64,000 nt of DNA, from contig NZ_FNAD01000018.1 of NCBI RefSeq assembly GCF_900101745.1, forward strand, positions 62,001 to 126,000. The letters are read 5' to 3'. This DNA comes from Glycomyces harbinensis. GTDB taxonomy: Bacteria; Actinomycetota; Actinomycetes; Mycobacteriales; Micromonosporaceae. A model generated the notes under the pieces. That model was not told where the DNA came from, searched no databases, and saw nothing but the letters and a program-made list of their open reading frames with translations. A program made the position numbers and the translations under genes. This document shows, piece after piece, positions 43,122 to 51,499 of this stretch (position 1 is its first letter; the number at the start of each line of letters is the position of its first letter).

Positions 43122-44135
43122 CTAAACGGCGGCCGTGCTCTCGCGGACGACGAGCCGGTGCGGGGCCACGACCTCCTCGGCCGGGGCCGAGGGGTCCTCG
43201 ATCCGCGCGGCGATCCGGCGGACCGCCTCGCGGGCGATGAACGGCGTGTCGAGGGAGACCGTGCTCAGCGACGGCCGCGCGAACCGGCCCTCCTCGATGT
43301 CGTCGATCCCCACGACCGCCACGTCCTCGGGCACGCTGAGCCCGGCGTCGAAGACCGCGCGCATGGCCCCGACCGCGAGCAGGTCCGAGAAGCAGAAGAT
43401 CGCGTCCGGGCGCGGGGAGAGCGCCATGAGCGCCGTCGCCGCCTCGTACCCGTCGGTGCGGCTGTAGTGCGGCGCGGGGGTCGCGTACGACGCGGGCGCT
43501 TCGAGTCCCGCTTCCTCAAGGGCCGCTTCGTAGCCGGCGGTGCGCAGCAGCGGCGTCGAGTACTCCTCCAGCGGTTGCGCGCCGATCGCGGCGATGCGGG
43601 TCCGCCCGCTCGCCACCAGGTGCGCGACGGCGTCCCGCGCGGCCTGTACGTTGTCGATCGCCACGTGGTCGAACCGGCCGTCGAACTCGTGCTCCCCGAG
43701 CAGCACCAGCGGCATGTGCTCGGAGCGGTGCATGTCAAGCAGTTCGGACTTGGTCACCAGCGGGCTGAAGAGGATCCCGTCGAACAGCATCGTGCGGTCG
43801 TCGCCCATGAGCAGGCGCCGCTCGCGCTCGTGGTCGTGGCCGGTCTGGTCGATCATGACGCGGTAACCGAACTCCGCGGCCGCGTCGATCACGTCCCGGG
43901 CGAGTTCGCTGAAGTACGGTACGTCGATCTCGGGCACCACGAGCGCGAGCATTCCGGTGCGCCCGGTGCGGAGGGTGCGCGCCACGGGGTTGGCCCGGTA
44001 GTCGAGCTCCTCGATGGCGCGCAGGACCTTCTGTCGCATGCGCTCGCTGACATGCTCGTAACCGCTCACCACGTTGGAGACGGTGCGGACGGAGACCTGC
44101 GCCAGTTCGGCGACGTCGCGGAGTGTTGCCGGCAT
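43122..44135 (-). CDS. LacI family transcriptional repressor
   Basis: A 337-residue LacI protein. Helix-turn-helix: MPATLRDVAELAQVSVRTVSNVVSG, with hinge ANPVARTLRTGRTG; the ligand-binding part follows (LALVVPEIDVPYFSELARDVIDAA, VVGIDDIEEGRFARPSLSTV). The recognition helix VSVRTVSNV suits the TTTGC...GCAAA palindromes found on both sides of this gene. It therefore probably regulates itself, the sialidase-like gene and the divergent importer plus GH2 operon. The inducer is likely an oligosaccharide taken up by that importer. ATG 44135 is chosen; 44144 is possible. Confidence 0.93.
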   Translation of the reverse strand: MPATLRDVAELAQVSVRTVSNVVSGYEHVSERMRQKVLRAIEELDYRANPVARTLRTGRTGMLALVVPEIDVPYFSELARDVIDAAAEFGYRVMIDQTGHDHERERRLLMGDDRTMLFDGILFSPLVTKSELLDMHRSEHMPLVLLGEHEFDGRFDHVAIDNVQAARDAVAHLVASGRTRIAAIGAQPLEEYSTPLLRTAGYEAALEEAGLEAPASYATPAPHYSRTDGYEAATALMALSPRPDAIFCFSDLLAVGAMRAVFDAGLSVPEDVAVVGIDDIEEGRFARPSLSTVSLDTPFIAREAVRRIAARIEDPSAPAEEVVAPHRLVVRESTAAV

Positions 44136-44151
44136 ACGGCCCATCCTACCG

Positions 44152-44168
44152 TTTGCAACGTCGGCAAA
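44152..44168. promoter_or_regulatory. LacI operator 3 (regulator/importer divergent region)
   Basis: tttgcaacgtcggcaaa, arms TTTGC/GCAAA with a 7-bp centre, immediately upstream of the LacI gene. Confidence 0.75.
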
Positions 44169-44180
44169 GGGGTGCTAGAT

Positions 44181-44198
44181 TTTGCACACGTTGGCAAA
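44181..44198. promoter_or_regulatory. LacI operator 4 (importer operon)
   Basis: tttgcacacgttggcaaa, same arms but an 8-bp centre (18 bp in all), 17 bases upstream of the binding-protein ATG 44215. Flanking gat/atc extends the symmetry. Confidence 0.7.
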
Positions 44199-44214
44199 TC
44201 ACAAGGGAGTGCCC

Positions 44215-45576
44215 ATGCAACGCCACCACCTCCGACGACGCGCACTGCTCGCGTCCGCAGGCCTCGCAGCCGCGGCCCCCGCCCTCGCGGCGTGCGGCCC
44301 CGACATCACCGCAGGCGAGGACTCCGACGAGTCCCGCCTCCTCAAGGCGCCCGAAGGCGACAGCCCCGAAGGCGAGATCACCATCTGGGACCGCTCCGGG
44401 GACCTCTTCGAGGTCTTCGAAGGCGTCATCGCCGACTTCAACGCCGCCTATCCGGGCATCAAGGTCAACCACGTCGCCGTCGACATCGACGCGAAGCTCC
44501 AGAACACCCTCATCACCGCCACCGACGTGCCCGACGGCGTGTTCCTCGACGACGCCAAGATCGGCGGCTTCGCCGACTACCTGTGGGACCTCAGCGACGT
44601 ACTCGCCCCTTACGCCGCTGACATCGCCCCGCAGAAGCTCGACGTCAACACCATCGACGGCGGCATCTTCGGGGTCCCCTTCGACCTCGACCCGGGCCTG
44701 CTGTTCTACAACGCGACCGCGCTCGAAGCGGCCGGCGTCGACGTCGAGGCCATCGAGACGTACGACGACCTCCTCGCCGCCGCCCGCGCCTACCAGGCCG
44801 CCGTCCCCGGCTCGGCCCCGATCCACCTGGAGCAGTCCCCGTTCCTCGGCCAGCTCCAACTGGAGATGTACGCGAACCAGCTCGGCACCTCGATCGCCGA
44901 CGCCGACGGGCAGCTGCGCCTCGACACGCCCGAATTCGAGCGCATCCTCACCTTCCTCGACACGGTCCGGCAGGAGGGCCTGGGCACTCGCGCCGAGTAC
45001 CTGACGCCCACCGACATCGCCGAACTCGACAACGGCAACCAGGTCTTCTACCCCTGGGCCATCTGGTTCAGCTTCGCACCGGAGCAGACCCTCACCGAGA
45101 CCAGCGGCGACTGGCGCGCGACCCAACTGCCCTCCTGGGACGCCGGCGGCGCCCGCTCCGGCGCCATGGGCGGCTCCTCGTTCGTCCTCCCCAGGGACGG
45201 CGCGAACGCCGACCTCGCCTGGCTGTTCTACGAGTTCCTCATGTTCGACCCGGCCGGGTACGCCGCCGTGTGGGGCCCCGGCGACGTCTACCCCGAGGGC
45301 CTGGCCACCTCCATCCCCAGCTACACGCCCGCGGCCGACCCCGCCGCGCCGCTGTACGGGGCGATCACCGCGCTCGGCGGCCAGGACCTGTGGGCCGTCG
45401 CCACCGAGGCCGGGGCCGAGATCCCCGGCGGCACGCCCACGCCCGCATGGTGGGCCGGCGCCGTCGACTACCTCGGCAACGACCTCCAGCGGATGCTCGA
45501 CGGCGACCTCACCCCCGGCGAGGTGCTCACCCAGTCCACCGACGCCATCCAGACGAACCTGGTCGACCGCCAATGA
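44215..45576 (+). CDS. Sugar ABC transporter substrate-binding lipoprotein (family 1)
   Basis: A 453-residue lipoprotein. LRRRALLASAGLAAAAPALAAC contains a twin-arginine-like start and a lipobox LAAC (Cys27). The mature part is SBP_bac_1: EITIWDRSGDLFEVFEGVIADFNAAYPGIKVNHVAVD, then GVPFDLDPGLLFYNATALEAAGVD and WFSFAPEQ. It captures a sugar or oligosaccharide for the CUT1-type importer encoded next. ATG 44215 follows aagggag; the operator lies immediately upstream, so repressor binding would block transcription. ATGA overlap with the permease. Confidence 0.92.
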   Translation: MQRHHLRRRALLASAGLAAAAPALAACGPDITAGEDSDESRLLKAPEGDSPEGEITIWDRSGDLFEVFEGVIADFNAAYPGIKVNHVAVDIDAKLQNTLITATDVPDGVFLDDAKIGGFADYLWDLSDVLAPYAADIAPQKLDVNTIDGGIFGVPFDLDPGLLFYNATALEAAGVDVEAIETYDDLLAAARAYQAAVPGSAPIHLEQSPFLGQLQLEMYANQLGTSIADADGQLRLDTPEFERILTFLDTVRQEGLGTRAEYLTPTDIAELDNGNQVFYPWAIWFSFAPEQTLTETSGDWRATQLPSWDAGGARSGAMGGSSFVLPRDGANADLAWLFYEFLMFDPAGYAAVWGPGDVYPEGLATSIPSYTPAADPAAPLYGAITALGGQDLWAVATEAGAEIPGGTPTPAWWAGAVDYLGNDLQRMLDGDLTPGEVLTQSTDAIQTNLVDRQ

Positions 45577-46508
45577 CGACCCTCCCGGCCACCCGCTCCG
45601 CCGCCGACCGGGCGGCGGAGCCCCGGCGCGGGCGCCGCCACGGGGGCACGCGCCTGCGCCGCCGCCTCGCGCCGTACGTGTTCGTGGCGCCGTTCCTCGC
45701 CGTGTTCCTCGCGTTCAGCGTCTACCCGCTGTTCTTCACCGCCCGACTGAGCTTCACGAACTGGCGCGGCACCGGAGCCGCGGAGTGGGTCGGCTGGGAC
45801 AACTACACCTACCTGCTCTCGAGCCCCGCGTTCTGGGGCTCCCTGGGGAACTCCGCGGCGCTGTGGCTGCTCATCGTGCCGGTCCAGATCGTCCTCGGCA
45901 TCCTCGTGGCCGTGCTGCTCAACAACGCGAAGCTGAAGCTCCGGGGCCTGTACCGCGTCGCCTTCATCGTCCCGTTCGTGACGCCGCTCGTGGCCGTCGC
46001 CCAGATCTGGGTCGTGCTCTTCGACGGCCGGTACGGCGCCGTCAACGCGTTCCTCGGCCTCTTCGGCATCCCCGAGATCGGCTGGCTGACCACCAGCGCC
46101 TGGGCCAAGCCCACGCTCGCGCTGCTGTTCCTGTGGAAGACCACCGGGTTCATCGTGATCATCCTGCTGTCCGGGCTCCAGTCCATCAACGGCGCGATCT
46201 ACGAGGCGGCCGAACTCGACGGCGCCTCCAAGTTCCGTCAACTGTGGAGCATCACGGTGCCGCTCCTGCGGCGCACCGTCATGTTCGCCGTGGTCCTCCA
46301 GACCCTCGCGGTCTTCCAGATGTTCGCCGAGCCGTTCGTGGTCACCCAGGGCGGCCCGTACAACTCCACGACCACCGCGGGCTACTACCTCTACAACCAC
46401 ATCACCCGGGCCGACCTCGGCACCGGCGCCGCGAACTCGTTCCTGCTGGTCGTCCTCGTGATGGCCCTCTCGCTCGGGTTCGTCCGCCTCCTGCGAGCGA
46501 AGGACTGA
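45573..46508 (+). CDS. Sugar ABC transporter permease (MalF/LacF type)
   Basis: A 311-residue CUT1 permease with six TM helices, TM1 APYVFVAPFLAVFLAFSVYPLFF. EAA loop: EAAELDGASKFRQLWSITVPLL. Starts in an ATGA overlap with the binding protein and precedes the second permease by two bases. No ATPase lies in the operon; such actinomycete importers usually share the MsiK ATPase encoded elsewhere. Confidence 0.92.
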   Translation: MTTLPATRSAADRAAEPRRGRRHGGTRLRRRLAPYVFVAPFLAVFLAFSVYPLFFTARLSFTNWRGTGAAEWVGWDNYTYLLSSPAFWGSLGNSAALWLLIVPVQIVLGILVAVLLNNAKLKLRGLYRVAFIVPFVTPLVAVAQIWVVLFDGRYGAVNAFLGLFGIPEIGWLTTSAWAKPTLALLFLWKTTGFIVIILLSGLQSINGAIYEAAELDGASKFRQLWSITVPLLRRTVMFAVVLQTLAVFQMFAEPFVVTQGGPYNSTTTAGYYLYNHITRADLGTGAANSFLLVVLVMALSLGFVRLLRAKD

Positions 46509-46510
46509 CG

Positions 46511-47377
46511 ATGACCTCCACCAACGCCGTCCGCCGCGAGCGCCCGCGCATCGGCTCGCACGTGTTCCTCATGCTCCTGCTCGTCGCGTTCCTCGCGCCC
46601 GTGGCATGGGCGCTGCTGTCGGCCTTCAAGCCCGCGAACGACATCATCCGCTCGCCCTTGACGTTCGATCCGACCGCGTTCACGCTCGACAACTACACGG
46701 CCATGTTCCAGGACGTCCCCATCGGACAGGGGTTCGTCAACACCGCGATCGTGCTGCTGTTCAAGGGCGCCATCACGATGTTCTTCGCGCCCCTGGCGGC
46801 GTTCGCCTTCGCGAAGTATCGCTTCTGGGGCCAGAACCTCGCCTTCGGCGCCGTGCTCATCACGCTGATGCTGCCCACGATCGTGCTGATCATTCCGCTG
46901 CTGCTGGAGATGAAGACGCTCGGCTGGGTCAACACGTACCAGGCGCTCGTCCTGCCCGGCGCGGTCGACGCGTTCGCGATCTTCTGGATGCGCCAGGTCA
47001 TCAGCGCGGTGCCGGACGAACTGCTCGACGCCGCCCGCGTCGACGGCTGCGGCGAGTTCGCCATCTTCTGGCGCGTCGTCGTGCCCGTCATCCGCCCGGG
47101 CCTGGCCGGGCTCGGCGTGCTGACCGTCATGAACATCTACAACGACTTCGTCTGGCCCGTCGTGGTCGCGAGCTCCGAGCGCATGGCGACCCTCCAGGTC
47201 GTGCTCTCCACGCTCGCGCAGAACATCACCGGCAACCGGATCGGCGCCGACTACGCCACCGTCACCGGCGAACTCCTCGCGGCGAGCTCCGTCGCACTCA
47301 TTCCGCTGCTGGTGCTCTTCATCCTGCTCCAGCGGCATTTCATCAACGGCATCCTCGCCGGCAGCGTGAAGGGCTGA
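46511..47377 (+). CDS. Sugar ABC transporter permease (MalG/LacG type)
   Basis: A 288-residue CUT1 permease. TM1 FLMLLLVAFLAPVAWALLSAF, EAA loop LLDAARVDGCGEFAIFWRVVVPVIRPG and a typical C-terminus RHFINGILAGSVKG. It pairs with the previous permease. Three bases separate its stop from the GH2 start, so sugar uptake and cleavage are co-expressed. Confidence 0.93.
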   Translation: MTSTNAVRRERPRIGSHVFLMLLLVAFLAPVAWALLSAFKPANDIIRSPLTFDPTAFTLDNYTAMFQDVPIGQGFVNTAIVLLFKGAITMFFAPLAAFAFAKYRFWGQNLAFGAVLITLMLPTIVLIIPLLLEMKTLGWVNTYQALVLPGAVDAFAIFWMRQVISAVPDELLDAARVDGCGEFAIFWRVVVPVIRPGLAGLGVLTVMNIYNDFVWPVVVASSERMATLQVVLSTLAQNITGNRIGADYATVTGELLAASSVALIPLLVLFILLQRHFINGILAGSVKG

Positions 47378-47380
47378 CGC

Positions 47381-49447
47381 ATGACACCGAACCCGTTCCC
47401 GATCCCCCGCCCCGAGTACCCCAGACCCGACCGCGACCGGTCCGCGCGCTGGCGCAACCTCAACGGCGTCTGGGACTTCGCGGCCGAGGGCTACGACGGG
47501 ACGATCACGGTCCCGTTCGCCTGGGAGAGCGAGGCGTCGGGCGTGCACCGGACCTGGATGGAACGGGGCGTCTACCGGCGCACCGTGACCGCGCCGTCCG
47601 ATTGGGACGGGTCACGGGTCGTGCTGTCCTTCGGCGCGGTGCACCACCACGCGGTGGTGAGCGTCGACGGCGTCGTGGTCGGCGAGCACACGGGCGGGTA
47701 CGAGTCCTTCGAGATCGACGTGACCGGAGCCCTGGCGCCCGGCGTCGAAGCGGTGCTGGAGGTGGCGGTGACCGCTCCGGCCGACAAGCGCGCGATCCCG
47801 CACGGCAAGCAGCGGTCGATCCCGCGCGACGACTACGACGGGGTCTCGTTCACGCCGACCTCGGGGATCTGGCAGACCGTGTGGCTGGAGGCCCGGGGGC
47901 GCACGTACGCGCGCTCGGTGGTCCTGCGCGGCGACAGCCTCACCGGGATCGACGTGACCGTGGCACTCGCGGGCGACGCCCCCGCCGGGCACGCCGTGAC
48001 CGCGACGGTCGCGGGCCGGACGGTGTCGCTCACCGCCGACGGCTCCGGCACCGCCAAGGGCCGCATCGAACTCGACGATCCTCGACTGTGGACACCGGCG
48101 GACCCGCACCTCTACGAGGTCGAGATCCGCACCGGCGACGACCGCGTCATCGCCGCGACCGGGCTGCGCCGCTTCGAGGCCCGCGGCGAGGAGCTGTACC
48201 TCAACGGCGACCGCGTCTACCTGCGCGGCGTGCTCGACCAGGGCTACTGGCCCGACACCGGACTGACCGCGCCCGACGCCGACTCGCTGCTGCGCGAGCT
48301 CGAACTCGCGCGCGGCCTCGGATACAACCTGGTGCGCAAGCACCTCAAGTTTGAAGAGCCCCTGTGGCTCCACGAGGCCGACCGCACCGGGATGCTCGTG
48401 TGGGCCGAGCCGGCGTGCCCGAGCCGCTTCTCGCCCGAGGCCGCGGCCGCGTTCGAGGCGCAGCTGCCGGCGATGGTCGAGCGCGACGGGAACCACCCGA
48501 GCATCGTGATCTGGGGGCTCTACAACGAGGAATGGGGCCTGGACTGGGACATCCCCGGGAGCCCGGCCCGCGCCGAGGCCGCCGTCCGCGCGTACGAGCG
48601 GCTGCGCGAACTCGACGACACGCGACCGATCGTGGAGAACTCCGGCTGGTCCCATGTGCGCACCGACCTGGTCGACTGGCACTACTACGAACCGGACCTG
48701 GGCGAGTGGAAGGACGCCGTCGCGCGCCTGGCCTCGGGGGAGCAGGACGCGTTCGCGGTGCGGCTCGGCCCGGACTTCACCGTGGACAAGTCGTTCTACG
48801 GCTCGCCCGACGTGCCCCGCCGGGGACTGCCGATCGTCAACAGCGAGTACGGCGAAGGCTTCACGAGCCTCGAACGCGCCTGGCACCTGCGCTGGGAGAC
48901 ACAGGAACTGCGCCGCCACGACCGCTTCGCCGGCTACGTGTACACCGAGTTCGCGGACGTGGAGCACGAGGCCGCGGGGCTGCTCGACATCGACCGCCGC
49001 GCCAAGGACTGGGGCGGGTGCGTGCCCGCCGACGTGAACGCCGAGACGGTGCTGGTCCTCGACATGGTCCCGGCCGCGGCCGGTGCCGACATCACCCCGC
49101 CGGACTCGCCGTTCCGACTCGACGTCCATGTGTCCCATCACGGCGGGACCGAAGTCAGCGGGACGGTCCACGCCGCGTGGACCGCGCCCGGCACACCGAC
49201 CGCCACGGTCGCCGCACCGGTGGCGAGCAGCGAGCCGGTGAAGGCCGAGCCGTTCCAGCTCTCGCCCGCCGCGACCCTTGCCGTCCCCGCGGTCGACGGT
49301 CCGGCCCGACTGCTGATCTGGCTGGCGGACAACGAGAACCGCACGATCGCCCGCGCGTTCCTCGACGCCGCCGAGATCGAGCCCCCGAACCGCCGGGGCG
49401 CCCGCCCCGGCGAGTTCGAAGGCGCCCCGATCCCGGGCATCGCCTGA
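47381..49447 (+). CDS. Intracellular GH2 glycoside hydrolase
   Basis: A 688-residue GH2 enzyme: N-terminal sugar-binding jelly roll (about 20-180), Ig-like domain (about 190-280), TIM barrel (about 285-570) and a C-terminal beta domain. Acid/base Glu383 follows Asn382 in IWGLYNEEWG; nucleophile Glu489 is in IVNSEYGEG. No signal peptide, so it works on sugars brought in by the adjacent importer. GH2 includes beta-galactosidases, beta-glucuronidases, beta-mannosidases and exo-beta-glucosaminidases; a precise activity cannot be given. Its LacI-controlled link to the secreted sialidase-fold enzyme suggests a shared polysaccharide. Confidence 0.9.
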   Translation: MTPNPFPIPRPEYPRPDRDRSARWRNLNGVWDFAAEGYDGTITVPFAWESEASGVHRTWMERGVYRRTVTAPSDWDGSRVVLSFGAVHHHAVVSVDGVVVGEHTGGYESFEIDVTGALAPGVEAVLEVAVTAPADKRAIPHGKQRSIPRDDYDGVSFTPTSGIWQTVWLEARGRTYARSVVLRGDSLTGIDVTVALAGDAPAGHAVTATVAGRTVSLTADGSGTAKGRIELDDPRLWTPADPHLYEVEIRTGDDRVIAATGLRRFEARGEELYLNGDRVYLRGVLDQGYWPDTGLTAPDADSLLRELELARGLGYNLVRKHLKFEEPLWLHEADRTGMLVWAEPACPSRFSPEAAAAFEAQLPAMVERDGNHPSIVIWGLYNEEWGLDWDIPGSPARAEAAVRAYERLRELDDTRPIVENSGWSHVRTDLVDWHYYEPDLGEWKDAVARLASGEQDAFAVRLGPDFTVDKSFYGSPDVPRRGLPIVNSEYGEGFTSLERAWHLRWETQELRRHDRFAGYVYTEFADVEHEAAGLLDIDRRAKDWGGCVPADVNAETVLVLDMVPAAAGADITPPDSPFRLDVHVSHHGGTEVSGTVHAAWTAPGTPTATVAAPVASSEPVKAEPFQLSPAATLAVPAVDGPARLLIWLADNENRTIARAFLDAAEIEPPNRRGARPGEFEGAPIPGIA

Positions 49448-49453
49448 CGGAGG

Positions 49454-49481
49454 ACGGGCCCGGTCCCCTGACCGGGCCCGT
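49454..49481. terminator. Bidirectional hairpin terminator
   Basis: Perfect 12-bp stem acgggcccggtc (49454-49465) / gaccgggcccgt (49470-49481), ccct loop, tctccgt after. Lies between the GH2 gene and the convergent ABC permease. Confidence 0.8.
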
Positions 49482-49524
49482 TCTCCGTACCGGACCCGCC
49501 GCCCGACACCGGGCGGCGCACGGC

Positions 49525-50205
49525 CTAGGCCGAGCGCGGCTCCGGCAGCTTCTGCGGCTGGAGCCGCACCACCGCGGCGATCCACGCGGCGCAGGCGCAC
49601 AGCAGCGCGACGACCGCGAAGTGCGCCAGCCCGTCCCGCAGGTGGTCCGATCCGACCGGGTCGACCGCGTACCCGGTCAGTTCCCGCGTCGACCACAGCG
49701 GCAGCGCTTTGGCAAGCGCCCCTTCGGGATCGGCGATCATCTGCGTGGCCATGACCGCCAGCAGCGCGAGCGCGCCCTCCAGCTCGCGGGGCAGCACCAG
49801 GCTCACCACCGCCCCGAGCGGCGCCGCGATGAGCACGGTCGTGCCCAGCAGCAGCCCCACCGCCCACAGCCGGTTCACGTCCTGCGTCGCGGCCACCAGT
49901 CCGAAGTAGCCCGCCGCGAGCGCCAGGCCCATGCCGACGAGTGCGAGCTGCCTGCCGAGCAGGAGCGCCGTCGGGGAGGCCCCGACCACGGCCAGGCGCC
50001 GGTCCAGGTGGCGGGCGCCCACATGCGAGAACAGCGCCAGCGTCGCCACCGCCCAGCCCACGCCGAGGGCCAGGAACCGGATGGCCTGGCCCTGCATGTC
50101 GCTCCGCGCGGCGTAGAACGCCAGCGGCAGCACGATGACCAGGATCAGCGCGGCGCGCCGGCGCCCGGTCTCCCGCAGACTCGTCCCCGCGATCGTCCAG
50201 AGCAT
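49525..50205 (-). CDS. ABC transporter permease (exporter type)
   Basis: A 226-residue membrane protein with about six TM helices (for example AALILVIVLPLAFYAARS, LALVGMGLALAAGYFGLVAA, AVGLLLGTTVLIAAPLGAVVSLVL). It follows the ATPase with a TGATG junction (one shared base), so both are coupled. Function as half of a small ABC exporter is inferred from context; cargo unknown. Confidence 0.8.
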   Translation of the reverse strand: MLWTIAGTSLRETGRRRAALILVIVLPLAFYAARSDMQGQAIRFLALGVGWAVATLALFSHVGARHLDRRLAVVGASPTALLLGRQLALVGMGLALAAGYFGLVAATQDVNRLWAVGLLLGTTVLIAAPLGAVVSLVLPRELEGALALLAVMATQMIADPEGALAKALPLWSTRELTGYAVDPVGSDHLRDGLAHFAVVALLCACAAWIAAVVRLQPQKLPEPRSA

Positions 50206-51026
50206 CAGCGGTCCTCCGTTCCCTTGAGTTCGAGCACATGGTCGACGCGGTCGAGGTCGTGCAGCAGATGCGTCACGACCAGCACGCCCGCGCCCGCGTC
50301 GCGCCAGGCGTAGACCTGCGTCCACAGGTCCAGATAGGAGTCCTGGTCGAAGCCCTGGTACGGCTCGTCGAGGAGGATCAGCTCGGGCCGGTTGAGCTCG
50401 CCCAGAACGACGTTGAGCTTCTGCTGGGTGCCGCCCGACAACCGCGCCGCGACGGCCCCGGCGCGCGGGCGCCAGCCCAGGCCCGCCGCGAGGTGGGTCC
50501 CGGTCGCGACGGCCCGCCTGGAGCCCATGCCGTGCACCGCGCCGAAGAGCCGGAAGTGCTCCTCGGGAGTGAGATAGGGCGCCACGCCGTGCTGCTGGGG
50601 CGCGTAGCCGATGCTCGCCGCGCGCTCCACGAGGCCGGAGGTCGCCTTGGCGGCGCCGGCGCAGATGTCGAGCAGCGTGGACTTCCCCGATCCGTTCGCG
50701 CCCACGACGGCCGCGACCTCGCCCGCCCGCAGCGTCAGGTCGACGCCTCGCAGCACCTCGCGGCGCCGGTACCGCTTGACCACCTTGGTCAAACGCAGGA
50801 CCACCGGTCCGCGGGTCCTCGTCAGCGCCGCGAGCGGAGCGGGCCGGGCGGCTCTGGCCATCCCGGCCGCGTACGCCGCGGCCGGGCCGAACAGCTCGGC
50901 CGGGTCGACGCCCGCGGCCCGCGCCTCGTCGCGGCTGTCCTCGGCCAGGCGCCGCGCCTCGCCGGGGGCCACGCCGCGCTCGACGAGCAGGCGGGCGAGG
51001 GACTCGTGCCACCGGGCGCCGCTCAT
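50205..51026 (-). CDS. ABC transporter ATP-binding protein
   Basis: A 273-residue ATPase. It has an N-terminal helical extension of about 75 residues (MSGARWHESLARLLVERGVAPGEARRLAEDSRDEAR) not usual in such ATPases, then Walker A GANGSGKST, Q-loop YAPQQHGVAPYLT, signature LSGGTQQKLNVV, Walker B LILLDEPYQGFDQD and TH switch VVTHLLHD. ATG 51026 overlaps the PadR stop (ATGA) and follows tggagga. It works with the permease downstream as an exporter. Confidence 0.92.
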   Translation of the reverse strand: MSGARWHESLARLLVERGVAPGEARRLAEDSRDEARAAGVDPAELFGPAAAYAAGMARAARPAPLAALTRTRGPVVLRLTKVVKRYRRREVLRGVDLTLRAGEVAAVVGANGSGKSTLLDICAGAAKATSGLVERAASIGYAPQQHGVAPYLTPEEHFRLFGAVHGMGSRRAVATGTHLAAGLGWRPRAGAVAARLSGGTQQKLNVVLGELNRPELILLDEPYQGFDQDSYLDLWTQVYAWRDAGAGVLVVTHLLHDLDRVDHVLELKGTEDR

Positions 51027-51361
51027 GACTCCTCCACCGCGGTCGCCGCGCGCGAGGCCATGCGGTCCATGACGTCGCGGAACTCCCGCCACACCGCGAC
51101 CCGCTCGGCCGCGGCGTCCCTTCCCTCACCGGTCAGTTCGTAGTACTTGCGGCGCGGACCCACGTCCGAGGCCGCCCAGTCGGCGCGCACCAGCCCCTGC
51201 TTCTCCAGGCGCAGGAGCGAGGGGTAGAGGGTGCCGCCGGGGATGTCCCCGAAGCCGGAGCCCGCCAGGCGCTGCGTCAGCCCGACGCCGTAATCACGGC
51301 GTTCGAGCAGCAGGCAGAGCAGGCACAGGTCGAGGAAGCCGTGCAGCCATTGCTGTCTCAT
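51023..51361 (-). CDS. PadR family transcriptional regulator
   Basis: A 112-residue short PadR protein: FLDLCLLCLLLERRDYGVGLTQRL...GFGDIPGGTLYPSLLRLEKQGLVRADWAASDVGPRRKYYELTGEG, the full winged helix with wing. I begin at ATG 51361 (ggaaacg upstream); GTG 51373 is an alternative adding four residues. It heads the exporter operon, an arrangement in which PadR represses a drug-export pump until ligand binds. Confidence 0.92.
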   Translation of the reverse strand: MRQQWLHGFLDLCLLCLLLERRDYGVGLTQRLAGSGFGDIPGGTLYPSLLRLEKQGLVRADWAASDVGPRRKYYELTGEGRDAAAERVAVWREFRDVMDRMASRAATAVEES

Positions 51362-51389
51362 CGTTTCCAACACGGTAGAAAGGCTAACT

Positions 51390-51407
51390 GACTAGCGGTA
51401 CATAGTC
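51390..51407 (-). promoter_or_regulatory. Putative PadR operator of the exporter operon
   Basis: Inverted repeat gacta-N8-tagtc (51390-51407), about 29 bases upstream of the PadR ATG at 51361 and overlapping a ttgacta-like -35 on the leftward strand. Confidence 0.45.
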
Positions 51408-51499
51408 AAACTGCCTACTGCGGGCGCGGTCGCCCGCTCCGGCCGTTGATGTCGATCCATGGCCAGCCACGAGGCGACATCACTGGTTTGATTGGCGGC

